Shown one piece after another: positions 50,791-59,474 of a stretch of DNA of 64,000 bases (its first letter is position 1; each line of letters opens with the position of its first letter). The stretch is from Pseudomonas sp. Teo4. Its GTDB lineage: Bacteria; Pseudomonadota; Gammaproteobacteria; Pseudomonadales; Pseudomonadaceae. The translations under genes were made by a program, and so were the position numbers. The stretch is from positions 2,914,001 through 2,978,000 of the forward strand of contig NZ_JAXCIL010000001.1 of the NCBI RefSeq assembly GCF_034387475.1, written 5' to 3'. Under the pieces are notes generated by a model. That model made no database searches, had not been told where the DNA came from, and saw nothing but the letters and a program-made list of their open reading frames with translations.

Positions 50791-51720
50791 TCAGACCAGC
50801 TTTTCCAGCTCTGGCACTGCTTCGAACAGGTCAGCGACCAGGCCGTAGTCGGCCACCTGGAAGATCGGCGCTTCTTCGTCCTTGTTGATCGCGACGATCA
50901 CCTTGGAGTCCTTCATGCCGGCCAGGTGCTGGATCGCGCCGGAGATACCGACGGCGATGTACAGCTGAGGCGCGACGATCTTGCCGGTCTGACCGACCTG
51001 CATGTCGTTCGGCACGAAGCCTGCGTCGACCGCAGCGCGCGAGGCACCGACGGCAGCGCCGAGCTTGTCGGCCAGGCTGTACAGGTGCTTGAAGTTGTCA
51101 CCGTTGCCCATGCCGCGGCCGCCGGAAACGACGATCTTGGCAGCGGTCAGCTCTGGGCGGTCGGACTTGGCCAGCTCTTCGCCAACGAAGGCCGAGATAC
51201 CGGCGTTGTGGGCAGCAGCGATCGCTTCGACGGCAGCCGAACCACCTTCGGCAGCCACGGCGTCGAAGCCAGTGGTACGCACGGTGATGACCTTGACCGC
51301 AGCGCTCGATTGCACGGTGGCAATGGCGTTACCGGCGTAGATCGGGCGCTTGAAGGTGTCGGCCGATTCCACCGAGATGATCTCGGAGATCTGGTCGACG
51401 TCCAGCAGTGCGGCAACGCGCGGCAGGATGTTCTTGCCGTTGGTGGTGGCCGGGGCCAATACGTGGCTGTAACCACTGGCCAGCTCGACGATCAGCGGCG
51501 CAACGTTTTCCGGCAGCACATGGGCGTAGGCCGCATTATCAGCAACCAGCACCTTGGCCACGCCAGCGATCTTGGCGGCGGATTCGGCGACGCCACCGAC
51601 GTTTGCGCCTGCGACCAGCACGTGCACATCACCACCGATCTTGGCGGCAGCGGCGACAGTGTTCAGGGTGGCCGGGGCTACGGCACCGTTTTCGTATTCA
51701 GCGACAACCAGGATAGTCAT
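50791..51720 (-). CDS. etfA: Electron transfer flavoprotein alpha subunit
   Basis: The 309-residue FAD-binding subunit takes electrons from acyl-CoA and other dehydrogenases and passes them to ETF-QO. The C-terminal FAD signature is clear ([49 protein letters not shown]). Its ATG directly follows the etfB stop. Confidence 0.97.
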   Translation of the reverse strand: MTILVVAEYENGAVAPATLNTVAAAAKIGGDVHVLVAGANVGGVAESAAKIAGVAKVLVADNAAYAHVLPENVAPLIVELASGYSHVLAPATTNGKNILPRVAALLDVDQISEIISVESADTFKRPIYAGNAIATVQSSAAVKVITVRTTGFDAVAAEGGSAAVEAIAAAHNAGISAFVGEELAKSDRPELTAAKIVVSGGRGMGNGDNFKHLYSLADKLGAAVGASRAAVDAGFVPNDMQVGQTGKIVAPQLYIAVGISGAIQHLAGMKDSKVIVAINKDEEAPIFQVADYGLVADLFEAVPELEKLV

Positions 51721-52470
51721 TTAGATTACCTTCGCTTCGTTCTTCAGCTTCTCGACCAGTTCGGCCACCGATTTGACCTTGATGCCAGCGCTGCGGGCAG
51801 CAGGCGCTTCGACTTTCAGGGTCTTGTTGGTGGAGGCGAGCGATACGCCCAGCGCGTCTGGAGTGACGGTCTCCAGCGGCTTCTTCTTGGCCTTCATGAT
51901 GTTCGGCAGCGACGCATAGCGCGGCTCGTTCAGGCGCAGGTCGGTGGTGACGATCGCCGGCAGGTTCAGCGATACGGTCTGCAGGCCGCCGTCGATTTCA
52001 CGGGTGACGTTCAGCTTGTCGCCAGCCACTTCAACCTTGGAGGCGAAGGTGCCTTGGGCGTAGCCGGTCAGCGCGGCCAGCATCTGGCCGGTCTGGTTGT
52101 TGTCACTGTCGATGGCCTGTTTGCCGAGGATGACCAGCTGAGGCTGCTCTTTGTCGACAACGGCTTTCAGCGCCTTGGCCACAGCCAGGGAGTTCAGCTC
52201 GTCAGCAGCTTCGACCAGGATGGCGCGGTCGGCACCCAGGGCCAGGGCGGTACGCAGTTGCTCCTGAGCGGTAGTCGGGCCGACGGAGACGACGACGATC
52301 TCGCTCGCCACGCCCTTCTCTTTCAGGCGGACGGCTTCTTCCACGGCGATTTCGCAGAAGGGGTTCATGGACATCTTGACGTTTGCAAGGTCGACGCCGG
52401 AGTTGTCCGCTTTGACGCGAACCTTGACGTTGTAGTCGACCACTCGTTTGACAGCTACAAGAACCTTCAT
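51721..52470 (-). CDS. etfB: Electron transfer flavoprotein beta subunit
   Basis: The 249-residue AMP-binding partner of Etf[21 protein letters not shown], the signature [19 protein letters not shown] and [23 protein letters not shown] precedes the ATG. Confidence 0.97.
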   Translation of the reverse strand: MKVLVAVKRVVDYNVKVRVKADNSGVDLANVKMSMNPFCEIAVEEAVRLKEKGVASEIVVVSVGPTTAQEQLRTALALGADRAILVEAADELNSLAVAKALKAVVDKEQPQLVILGKQAIDSDNNQTGQMLAALTGYAQGTFASKVEVAGDKLNVTREIDGGLQTVSLNLPAIVTTDLRLNEPRYASLPNIMKAKKKPLETVTPDALGVSLASTNKTLKVEAPAARSAGIKVKSVAELVEKLKNEAKVI

Positions 52471-53028
52471 GGATTCCTCGTTACTCTCCGGTGAATAGAT
52501 AGTCGCCTGGGGCTGAGCCCGGCGATGCGCGTGGGTACAAGGGCACCTCTAAAAACGTATCGGGAGCGGCAAACTTCACAGTGACCGAACAGTCCTGATC
52601 GGACTGTTGCGGCAAATACCCACGGGTCATTTTCTGTCGTGGCGTGTAAACTCCACTACAAACCAGCCTGATGGCCGAAAACCCTGCTCCAAACCTGGTC
52701 TTTAGAGGTGTACCTGCGCCCGGCTGCAAGCCTACGGCGAACGTAAAACCGCTCGTATCTTGACCGTAACACCCAATCCGGTCAATACGGCAAATCGGTC
52801 ACCCTCCAGCCGCGTTCCTGTGATTTTACTGGCCTGCGGCAAATTCAAACAAACGTTTGTATTGGACCCGCAGAGTGGTGTAGATATAATGCGCGGCCAA
52901 GACAAAACGGTGTAGTTCGTCATTCACGCTGCTACAGGTCCACAGATACCTGAACAGCCTCCCATGACCACCCCCGCACCCAATAAGACAAAGCAACAGC
53001 ACGAGCCTTGATGAGTAGGAGAGTACCA
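52471..53028. promoter_or_regulatory. Divergent etfB/etfQO control region with PsrA-type site
   Basis: 558 bases without a convincing gene. Toward etfQO, TTGGAC (52862-52867) and TATAAT (52885-52890) are 17 bases apart, a near-perfect sigma70 promoter. CAAAC-AAAC-GTTTG at 52846-52859, just upstream, fits the PsrA operator pattern (G/CAAAC-N2-4-GTTTG/C). Toward etfB, AACAGTCC-TGATC-GGACTGTT (52588-52608) is an 8-base-arm dyad. CACCTCTAAA (52544-52553) and TTTAGAGGTG (52701-52710) form a distant inverted pair. Confidence 0.75.
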
Positions 53029-54693
53029 GTGGAACGCGAATACATGGAATTCGACGTGGTCATCGTCGGCGCCGGCCCGGCGGGCCTGTCCGCCGCCTGC
53101 CGCCTGAAGCAGAAGGCCGCCGAAGCCGGTAGCGAGATCAGCGTCTGCGTGGTCGAGAAAGGCTCCGAAGTCGGCGCCCACATCCTCTCCGGCGCGGTGT
53201 TCGAACCCCGCGCCCTGAACGAGCTGTTCCCCGACTGGAAAGAACTCGGCGCACCACTGAACACCGAAGTGAAGCGCGACGACATCTACGTGCTCAAGGA
53301 TGCCGGCAGTTCGACCAAGGTCCCCGACCTGTTCGTGCCCAAGACCATGCACAACCAGGGCAACTACATCATCTCCCTGGGCAACCTGTGCCGCTGGCTG
53401 GCCCAGCAAGCCGAGAACCTCGGCGTGGAAGTCTACCCGGGCTTCGCCGCCCAGGAAGCGCTGTTCGACGAAAACGGCGTAGTGCGCGGCATTGTCACTG
53501 GTGACATGGGCGTCGACCGTGAAGGCAATCCGAAAGACGGCATGTACACCCCCGGCATGGAACTGCGTGGCAAGTACACGCTGTTCGCCGAAGGTTGCCG
53601 TGGCCATATCGGCAAGCAGCTGATCAAGCGCTTCAACCTCGACAGCGAGTCCGACGTGCAGCACTACGGCATCGGTCTCAAGGAAATCTGGGAAATCGAC
53701 CCGGCCAAGCACGAACAGGGCCTGGTGGTGCACACCGCCGGCTGGCCGCTGGACGTGGTGAGCGCCGACAACACCGGTGGCTCGTTCCTCTATCACCTGG
53801 AGAACAACCAGGTGGTGGTCGGCCTGATCGTCGACCTGTCCTACGCCAACCCGTACCTCTCGCCGTTCGACGAGTTCCAGCGCCTGAAGCACCACCCGGT
53901 GATGAGCCAGTACCTCGAAGGCGGCAAGCGCATCAGCTACGGCGCCCGCGCCATCTGCAAGGGCGGCCTGAACTCGCTGCCGAAGATGGTGTTCAACGGC
54001 GGCGCACTGATCGGTTGTGACCTCGGCACCCTGAACTTCTCCAAGATCAAGGGCAGCCACACCGCGATGAAGTCCGGCATGCTCGCCGCCGACGCCGTGG
54101 CCGACGCGCTGATCGCCGGCAGCGAGGGTGGCGACGCACTCAACACCTATGTCGATGCCTTCAAGGCCAGCTGGCTGCATGAAGAGCTGTTCGCCAGCCG
54201 CAACTTCGGCCCGGCGCTGCACAAGTTCGGCCCGCTGTTCGGCGGTGCGTTCAACTACATCGACCAGAACTGGTTTGGCGGCAAGCTGCCGTTCACCCTG
54301 CACGACACCAAGCCAGACTATGCCTGCCTGAAGCTGGCCGCCGACTCGCAGAAGATCGACTACCCGAAACCGGACGGCAAGCTCAGCTTCGACAAGCTCA
54401 GCTCGGTATTCCTCTCCAGCACCAACCACGAAGAGGAACAACCCTGCCACCTGAAGCTGACCGACCCGAACGTGCCGATCGCCAGCAACCTGCCGCTGTA
54501 CGACGAACCGGCGCAGCGCTACTGCCCGGCCGGCGTGTACGAAGTGGTCACCCAGGAAGACGGCAACAAGCGCTTCCAGATCAACGCGCAGAACTGCGTG
54601 CACTGCAAGACCTGCGACATCAAGGACCCGGCCCAGAACATCACCTGGGTCACCCCTGAAGGCGCGGGCGGGCCGAACTACCCGAACATGTAA
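53029..54693 (+). CDS. ETF-ubiquinone oxidoreductase
   Basis: The 554-residue inner-membrane enzyme passes electrons from ETF to ubiquinone. N-terminal FAD motif VVIVGAGPAGLSAACRL; C-terminal [4Fe-4S] Cys in CPAGVYEV and CVHCKTCDIKDP. The GTG start at 53029-53031 is preceded by AGGAG at good spacing and gives the usual MEREYMEFDVV start; upstream TTG/ATG codons lack a ribosome site. Confidence 0.97.
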   Translation: MEREYMEFDVVIVGAGPAGLSAACRLKQKAAEAGSEISVCVVEKGSEVGAHILSGAVFEPRALNELFPDWKELGAPLNTEVKRDDIYVLKDAGSSTKVPDLFVPKTMHNQGNYIISLGNLCRWLAQQAENLGVEVYPGFAAQEALFDENGVVRGIVTGDMGVDREGNPKDGMYTPGMELRGKYTLFAEGCRGHIGKQLIKRFNLDSESDVQHYGIGLKEIWEIDPAKHEQGLVVHTAGWPLDVVSADNTGGSFLYHLENNQVVVGLIVDLSYANPYLSPFDEFQRLKHHPVMSQYLEGGKRISYGARAICKGGLNSLPKMVFNGGALIGCDLGTLNFSKIKGSHTAMKSGMLAADAVADALIAGSEGGDALNTYVDAFKASWLHEELFASRNFGPALHKFGPLFGGAFNYIDQNWFGGKLPFTLHDTKPDYACLKLAADSQKIDYPKPDGKLSFDKLSSVFLSSTNHEEEQPCHLKLTDPNVPIASNLPLYDEPAQRYCPAGVYEVVTQEDGNKRFQINAQNCVHCKTCDIKDPAQNITWVTPEGAGGPNYPNM

Positions 54694-54706
54694 GGTTGTC
54701 CCAACG

Positions 54707-54740
54707 AAAAGCCCCCGGCTCGCAAGAACCGGGGGCTTTT
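54707..54740. terminator. etfQO terminator (bidirectional)
   Basis: AAAAGCCCCCGG...CCGGGGGCTTTTTG ends etfQO and, on the other strand, the mqsRA module. Confidence 0.93.
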
Positions 54741-54754
54741 TGTATGTCGAAGCT

Positions 54755-55156
54755 TCAGGCGGTACGGACTTCCTCGAACAATTCCGGATGGCGGTCGAGC
54801 AGCTTGAACAACTTGATCAGCGCCACCGGAGGCCTGGTTTTGCCGTTCTCATAACGGGAGAATGCATTGACCCCGCCACCGAAAATCTCCCCGGCCTCCC
54901 GTTGGTCGAGATCAAATTTCTTGCGCACGGACATGATGAAGTCAGGGTCAACGAACACAGCGTTGACTTGCCGATTGAAGGCAGACATCAGTTCACTAAT
55001 ACGAAGAGCTTCATCATGACTCAGTACTGCCTCACCACAAGCTGAACAGTAATCACCCCTGACATTGGGTATGAGAGTCGATTGCTCCTTGTAGCAATAG
55101 GGCATGTCTTGTGTATCGGGTGCGAGCTCCGCACCGCCGCAAATGGGACATCTCAT
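54755..55156 (-). CDS. mqsA: MqsA antitoxin
   Basis: A 133-residue antitoxin and repressor. The N-terminal zinc site has Cys3, Cys6, Cys37 and Cys40 (CPIC, CSAC), the same positions as in E. coli MqsA. The C-terminal HTH has the recognition segment VNAFSRYENGKTRPP. Its ATG is two bases after the mqsR stop. It neutralises MqsR and represses the pair. Confidence 0.95.
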   Translation of the reverse strand: MRCPICGGAELAPDTQDMPYCYKEQSTLIPNVRGDYCSACGEAVLSHDEALRISELMSAFNRQVNAVFVDPDFIMSVRKKFDLDQREAGEIFGGGVNAFSRYENGKTRPPVALIKLFKLLDRHPELFEEVRTA

Positions 55157-55158
55157 GT

Positions 55159-55455
55159 TTACAGCTCCTTGAAAGACACGATGAGCACCTCGTCTATCAC
55201 GGACAGCTTCAGATACACGTACCCCTTTGCTGTTAGCGGTCGATAGACATCTTGCCAGACACGCTGGTCGGCAAGGCTGGTCATACTTTTGTAAAAGTCT
55301 TTGCGCTCCAGCCCTGCAATGACTTCAAGCATGTCCGGATATCCCATTCCCAGAGACTGTGCACCCCGCAATGAGGTGGTGGTCGGACTGACTCGGCCAG
55401 CACTGACCAGTGCCCATATCCGCTCCAACGGGCAATGAGGCGTTCTCTTTTCCAT
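55159..55455 (-). CDS. mqsR: MqsR toxin (mRNA interferase)
   Basis: A 98-residue RelE-fold endoribonuclease. The catalytic residues of E. coli MqsR are conserved at the same numbers: Lys56 (DFYKSMT), Gln68 (VWQDVYRP) and Tyr81 (GYVYLKL). The C-terminus VLIVSFKEL is also family-typical. The toxin gene comes first, as usual for mqsRA. The module is visibly more AT-rich than neighbouring genes, suggesting acquisition. Confidence 0.96.
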   Translation of the reverse strand: MEKRTPHCPLERIWALVSAGRVSPTTTSLRGAQSLGMGYPDMLEVIAGLERKDFYKSMTSLADQRVWQDVYRPLTAKGYVYLKLSVIDEVLIVSFKEL

Positions 55456-55461
55456 GAGAAA

Positions 55462-55478
55462 TTAACCTTCCAGGTTAA
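55462..55478 (-). promoter_or_regulatory. MqsA operator
   Basis: TTAACCT-TCC-AGGTTAA is a perfect palindrome that matches the E. coli MqsA operator AACCT-N3-AGGTT and lies 7 bases before mqsR. A related half site (AACCTATTAG on the minus strand) lies just upstream at 55485-55496. Confidence 0.9.
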
Positions 55479-55549
55479 ATTTGGCTAATAGGTTATTCCA
55501 ATAGCCCCCTCCCGGAAGTCTGCCTCACTGCCCGATACCCCTCACCGCC

Positions 55550-56875
55550 TCATTTGTCACCACACATGATCGGCATTGGCTCGGCGGCGAAGGTCAGCGG
55601 CTCGCGACGCCCGAAATACAGCGCTGTCAGCAACCCGACGGCACCCATGATCAGACAAAAACCGACACACACCCATGGGCTCCACGGCATCAGCGCGATC
55701 AATGCCAACGGCGTGGTACTGGCCCACAGTGCGTAGGCGACGTTGTAGGTGAAGGAAATACCCGACACCCGGATCTGCGCCGGGAACAGCCCGACCATCA
55801 CCGACGGCACCACCCCCACAACACCACAAGAAAGCCCTGCCAGCGCATACGCCAGCCAAACCTCGCCCCACTGCCCTACCAGGCTGGCATAGAGCATGCC
55901 AATGCCCAGCGGCAGCAACAGGCTGTAGATCATAAGCGCACGCCAGGCTCCCAGCCGGTCGACCAGCAGCCCCGCCAGCACGCAGCCAATATTGAGGAAG
56001 ACGATTCCCACGCTGCTCAAGGCGAAGGTATGCCCGGCACTCATGCCGAATCGCTGCTGCATCACCGTCGGGGTGATCACCACCAGCACCACCACCGCCG
56101 AGGTCAGCACGCAGGTCAGCAGCGCGGCCGGGACCAGTGCACGACGATGCTCACCCAGCACCCGGCGCAGCGGAAAGGCCACCGGCTGCTCCTGGCGCTC
56201 ACGCAGGGCCAGGAATACCGGCGTCTCGCTCAGCCAGCGGCGCAGCCACACGCCAATCACACCGAACACGCCGCCCAGCAGGAACGGGTAGCGCCAGGCG
56301 TAATCGAGGATTTCCTGCGGGGTGAAGGCCTGGGCCAGCAAGGTTGCGGTCAGGGCCCCCAGCAGGTAGCCAAAGGTCAGCCCGGCCTGCAGGAAGCCCA
56401 GGGCATAGCCCCGACGCCCTGGCGGGGCGTGTTCGGCAACGAAGGTCCAGGCACTGGGCACCTCGCCGCCTACCGCAGCCCCCTGCAGGATACGCAGCGC
56501 CAGCAGAATCAGTGGCGCGGCATAGCCGATGTCGGCATAGGTCGGCATCACACCGATCAGCAGGCACGGCAGGGCCATCATCAGGATGCTGAGGCTGAAC
56601 ACCCGCTTGCGGCCCAGGTGATCGGCAAAATGCGCCATGAGAATTCCGCCTAGAGGGCGGGCCAGGTAACCGGTGACGAAAATCCCGAAGCTTTGCAGCA
56701 AACGTAGCCATTCAGGCATTTCCGGCGGGAAAAACAGTTGGCTCAGCGTCAGCGCGAAGAACACGAAGATGATGAAATCGTAGATTTCCAAGGCGCCACC
56801 CAGTGCCGCCAGACCCAGGGTCCGGTGGTCGCTGCGGCTGAACCTGGGCGCAGGAGCGGTAACGTTGGCAGTCAT
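55550..56875 (-). CDS. MFS transporter, metabolite:H+ symporter type
   Basis: A 441-residue protein with twelve membrane segments. Motifs of the MHS family: GGALEIYDFIIFVFFA at the first helix, FADHLGRKRVFSLSI loop, GGEVPSAWTFVAEHAP. Likely imports an organic acid or betaine-like compound with protons; the substrate is unknown. The start is the ATG at 56873-56875 (MTANVTAPAPRFSR). Confidence 0.9.
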   Translation of the reverse strand: MTANVTAPAPRFSRSDHRTLGLAALGGALEIYDFIIFVFFALTLSQLFFPPEMPEWLRLLQSFGIFVTGYLARPLGGILMAHFADHLGRKRVFSLSILMMALPCLLIGVMPTYADIGYAAPLILLALRILQGAAVGGEVPSAWTFVAEHAPPGRRGYALGFLQAGLTFGYLLGALTATLLAQAFTPQEILDYAWRYPFLLGGVFGVIGVWLRRWLSETPVFLALRERQEQPVAFPLRRVLGEHRRALVPAALLTCVLTSAVVVLVVITPTVMQQRFGMSAGHTFALSSVGIVFLNIGCVLAGLLVDRLGAWRALMIYSLLLPLGIGMLYASLVGQWGEVWLAYALAGLSCGVVGVVPSVMVGLFPAQIRVSGISFTYNVAYALWASTTPLALIALMPWSPWVCVGFCLIMGAVGLLTALYFGRREPLTFAAEPMPIMCGDK

Positions 56876-56944
56876 GGCAGGGGTCCGCAAATCGGCAAAG
56901 GGCAAGAGAATAGCAAATGCTTACCCTGTGGTACCCCTTGAGGT

Positions 56945-57433
56945 TCAGTGAGTCCGGCTGAAGACGGTCTGCGGGAAATGCATGCGTGAGTGTGGAAAAG
57001 CCACGTGGCTGGCCACGCTCGCTGGCAAGCCTAGCTTGCCGACCAGCACCGGCGCATCGATGATTGCCATGAACGAACCCAGCGCTTCGTCATCCGGCAC
57101 CTGCGGCAGACTGATGCTCACCGCCTGGCGCTCGGTCTGCGGCACCTCCGGTACTGCCACAGGCTGTGAGTGGTAGAGCAAGGCATGCTGGATCTGCGCA
57201 CTGACTCGGCAAAAGCGTTCCAGATCAACCCCGCAGTGGCTGCCCAACTCGATATTGCCAACCAACAGGTTGAAGGGTTGAAGTGCACATTGCACCAGGC
57301 GCTGCAGTTCTTCGAACGTCTGTACCGGCGCAATCCGGTAGTAGCCCAGGCCATTGAGCAGCCGCTCCAGCTGCAGGCGCTGGCTGGGATGCTCGTCGGC
57401 GATAAGGATGCGCATCGTTTTGTTGGGCATCAT
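56945..57433 (-). CDS. Receiver-like protein without phospho-acceptor Asp
   Basis: A 162-residue protein with a CheY-like fold: MRILIADEHPSQRLQLERLL carries the acidic pair (Asp13, Glu14). At the phosphorylation position it has Asn60 (NLLVGNIELG) instead of Asp. There is no output domain; the C-terminal 50 residues (after about 110) are unusual and not recognised. Probably a phosphorylation-independent adaptor. ATG at 57431-57433 used; ATGs at 57430 and 57415 are alternatives. Confidence 0.8.
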   Translation of the reverse strand: MMPNKTMRILIADEHPSQRLQLERLLNGLGYYRIAPVQTFEELQRLVQCALQPFNLLVGNIELGSHCGVDLERFCRVSAQIQHALLYHSQPVAVPEVPQTERQAVSISLPQVPDDEALGSFMAIIDAPVLVGKLGLPASVASHVAFPHSRMHFPQTVFSRTH

Positions 57434-57604
57434 CCGGACCTGGGCAGCTAGCTAGTGAAGGAAAAATCCCTGACCAAACTGCGCCAACGAGGCAACTACC
57501 GAAGCCATGAAGTCGGTAGGGTCTTACTTGATAGTTGTCGGGAACCATCCAGAAATCAAGTTGTCGCGCACAGAATTTTCATTCGTGTTTCACCAGCTTT
57601 TCAC

Positions 57605-58078
57605 TTATTCCCACTGCCGCATGCGCAAGCGGCAATGCTTCATCGCGTTGACGATATGTTTTTCCACCACACTCTTGGAAACGCCCAGGCGTTCGGCGAT
57701 CTGCTGGTGTGAAAGGCCATCGAGCTTACGCATCAGGAAACTGTCGCGACAGGGCTTGCTCAATTCGTCCAGGGCACGCTGCATCAGTGCCAGGCGCTGA
57801 TCGAGCTGCATCTCCTGGGACGGTGCCGGAATGTGCCAGCGCTCGTCGCTTTCCAGCACGTCCAGCGGTTCTGCCTGACGCACCAGCTGACGCCGGTGAC
57901 GATCGACCACCAGGTTGAGCGCGGTCCGATAGAGGAACGCGCGTGGATGCTCGATCTGCTGCGCGTCGGTGCGCTCCAGTACCCGCAGATACGCATCGTG
58001 GGCAACGTCCTCCGCCGCCTGGCGACTGCCGAGGCGTGCGGAAAGGAAGCTCACCAATTCACGATAGTAATGTTCCAC
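57605..58078 (-). CDS. fpvI: ECF sigma factor, FpvI/FecI type
   Basis: 157 residues. Region 2 (QAAEDVAHDAYLRVLER, HPRAFLYRTALNLVVDRHRR) and region 4 (LDELSKPCRDSFLMRKLDGLSHQQIAERLGVSKSVVEKHI) of iron-starvation sigma factors. The start is GTG at 58076-58078. In P. aeruginosa, fpvI is beside fpvR and close to pvdRT-opmQ; here no anti-sigma gene is next to it. The symbol rests on synteny, so PfrI/FecI-like paralogy is possible. Confidence 0.82.
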   Translation of the reverse strand: MEHYYRELVSFLSARLGSRQAAEDVAHDAYLRVLERTDAQQIEHPRAFLYRTALNLVVDRHRRQLVRQAEPLDVLESDERWHIPAPSQEMQLDQRLALMQRALDELSKPCRDSFLMRKLDGLSHQQIAERLGVSKSVVEKHIVNAMKHCRLRMRQWE

Positions 58079-58152
58079 AGCGGCACCTGGCGTCGCCCTG
58101 CCCAGCCGGGTGTGCAGGGACGCGGGAATATGTGATATCAGCGTGCAATCTT

Positions 58153-58171
58153 ACAAATTATAATTATTCTC
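58153..58171 (-). promoter_or_regulatory. Fur-box-like site in the sigma gene promoter
   Basis: The minus strand reads GAGAATAATTATAATTTGT, about 12 of 19 matches to the Fur box. It contains TATAAT (58162 to 58157 on the minus strand), a likely -10 for the sigma gene. It implies repression when iron is sufficient. Confidence 0.7.
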
Positions 58172-58204
58172 AGCAACAGACAGCCTCCACCCCCCCATCA
58201 CGGG

Positions 58205-58228
58205 TAAATCCCGGTTCCTGGTCTTCGT
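58205..58228 (+). promoter_or_regulatory. Iron-starvation (PvdS/PfrI-type) promoter for pvdR
   Basis: TAAAT at 58205-58209 and CGT at 58226-58228 are 16 bases apart, exactly the TAAAT-N16/17-CGT pattern used by PvdS-like sigma factors. It lies about 68 bases before the pvdR ATG. Confidence 0.82.
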
Positions 58229-58295
58229 CTAACTGGGACCTCCCTGCGCGCCTCGATTGGCTGCGTGTGGCCATCACCCCTGGCTGGAAGTCCGC

Positions 58296-59474
58296 ATGAG
58301 ACGCTTACCCAACACTCGCCGCCGCCTCTTCCTTGGTGGCCTGGGCCTGCTTGGCCTGGGCAGCCTGCTGGCCTGGAAGACCCTGCCCTTCGACAATCAG
58401 CCGGTCGCCACGGTAGCCGTCACCCGCGCCGATATAGAAAGCAGCGTCACCGCCCTCGGCACCCTGCAACCTCGCCGTTACGTGGACGTCGGCGCCCAGG
58501 CCTCCGGGCAGATCCGCCGCTTGCATGTGGAAGCGGGCGATCAGGTCCGCCAAGGCCAGTTGCTGGTGGAAATCGACCCCTCGACCCAGCAGGCCAGGCT
58601 CGACGCTGGCCGCTATTCGATCGAAAACCTCAAGGCCCAGCTGGCCGAGCAGCGCGCCCAGTACCGACTGGCCCAGCAACAAGTCAAGCGTCAGCGCGAC
58701 CTGGCCGCCGCTGGCGCCACCCGCGAAGAAGACCTGCAAACCGCCGACGCCCAGCTCAAGGTGACCCAAGCCCGCATCGACATGTTCCAGGCGCAGATCC
58801 TCCAGGCCCAGGCCAGCCTGCGCAGTGACCAGGCCGAACTCGGCTACACCCGCATCTACGCGCCCATGGACGGCACCGTGGTGGCGGTGGACGCCCGCGA
58901 AGGCCAGACCCTCAACGCCCAGCAGCAAACGCCCCTGATCCTGCGTATCGCCAAGCTGTCGCCAATGACCGTCTGGGCCCAGGTATCCGAGGCCGACATC
59001 GGCAAGGTCAAGCCCGGCATGACCGCCTACTTCACCACCCTCGCTGGCGGCAAGCGCCGCTGGACCAGCACCGTGCGCCAGATCCTGCCGATCCCGCCCA
59101 AACCCCTGGACCAAACCAGCCAGGGCGGCGGCAGCCCGACCAGCGCCACCTCCGGCAGCACCGGCAGCCAAGTGGTGCAGTACACCGTGCTACTGGACGT
59201 GGACAACCCCGACGGCGCCCTGATGGCCGAGATGACTACCCAGGTGTTCTTCGTCGCCGGCCAGGCCAGCCAGGTCCTGACCGCACCTCTGGCGGCACTG
59301 GACGACAGCGACGGCGATGGCCTGCGCATGGCCCAGGTGCTCACCCGTGACGGCAAGGTCGAACAACGCCAGGTGCGCACCGGCCTCAGCGACCGCCTGC
59401 GGGTGCAGATTCTCGACGGCGTCAGCGAAGGCGAGCGCCTGGTCATCGGCGCCCCTCGCGCCGCTGGAGGTTGA
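58296..59474 (+). CDS. pvdR: PvdR, periplasmic adaptor of the pyoverdine exporter
   Basis: A 392-residue membrane fusion protein. It has an N-terminal signal/anchor (RRRLFLGGLGLLGLGSLLAW), a lipoyl-type half (YVDVGAQASGQIRRLHVEAG), a coiled-coil hairpin (about 110-190) and beta-barrel domains (YTRIYAPMDGTVV). It links PvdT to OmpQ to export and recycle pyoverdine. The ATG at 58296 follows GGAAG. Its stop abuts the pvdT start (TGAATG). Confidence 0.93.
   Translation: MRRLPNTRRRLFLGGLGLLGLGSLLAWKTLPFDNQPVATVAVTRADIESSVTALGTLQPRRYVDVGAQASGQIRRLHVEAGDQVRQGQLLVEIDPSTQQARLDAGRYSIENLKAQLAEQRAQYRLAQQQVKRQRDLAAAGATREEDLQTADAQLKVTQARIDMFQAQILQAQASLRSDQAELGYTRIYAPMDGTVVAVDAREGQTLNAQQQTPLILRIAKLSPMTVWAQVSEADIGKVKPGMTAYFTTLAGGKRRWTSTVRQILPIPPKPLDQTSQGGGSPTSATSGSTGSQVVQYTVLLDVDNPDGALMAEMTTQVFFVAGQASQVLTAPLAALDDSDGDGLRMAQVLTRDGKVEQRQVRTGLSDRLRVQILDGVSEGERLVIGAPRAAGG

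Noticed and set aside
52481..52923. Two small minus-strand frames upstream of etfB
   Set aside because: They fall in the control region containing a dyad and the etfQO promoter and show no protein features.
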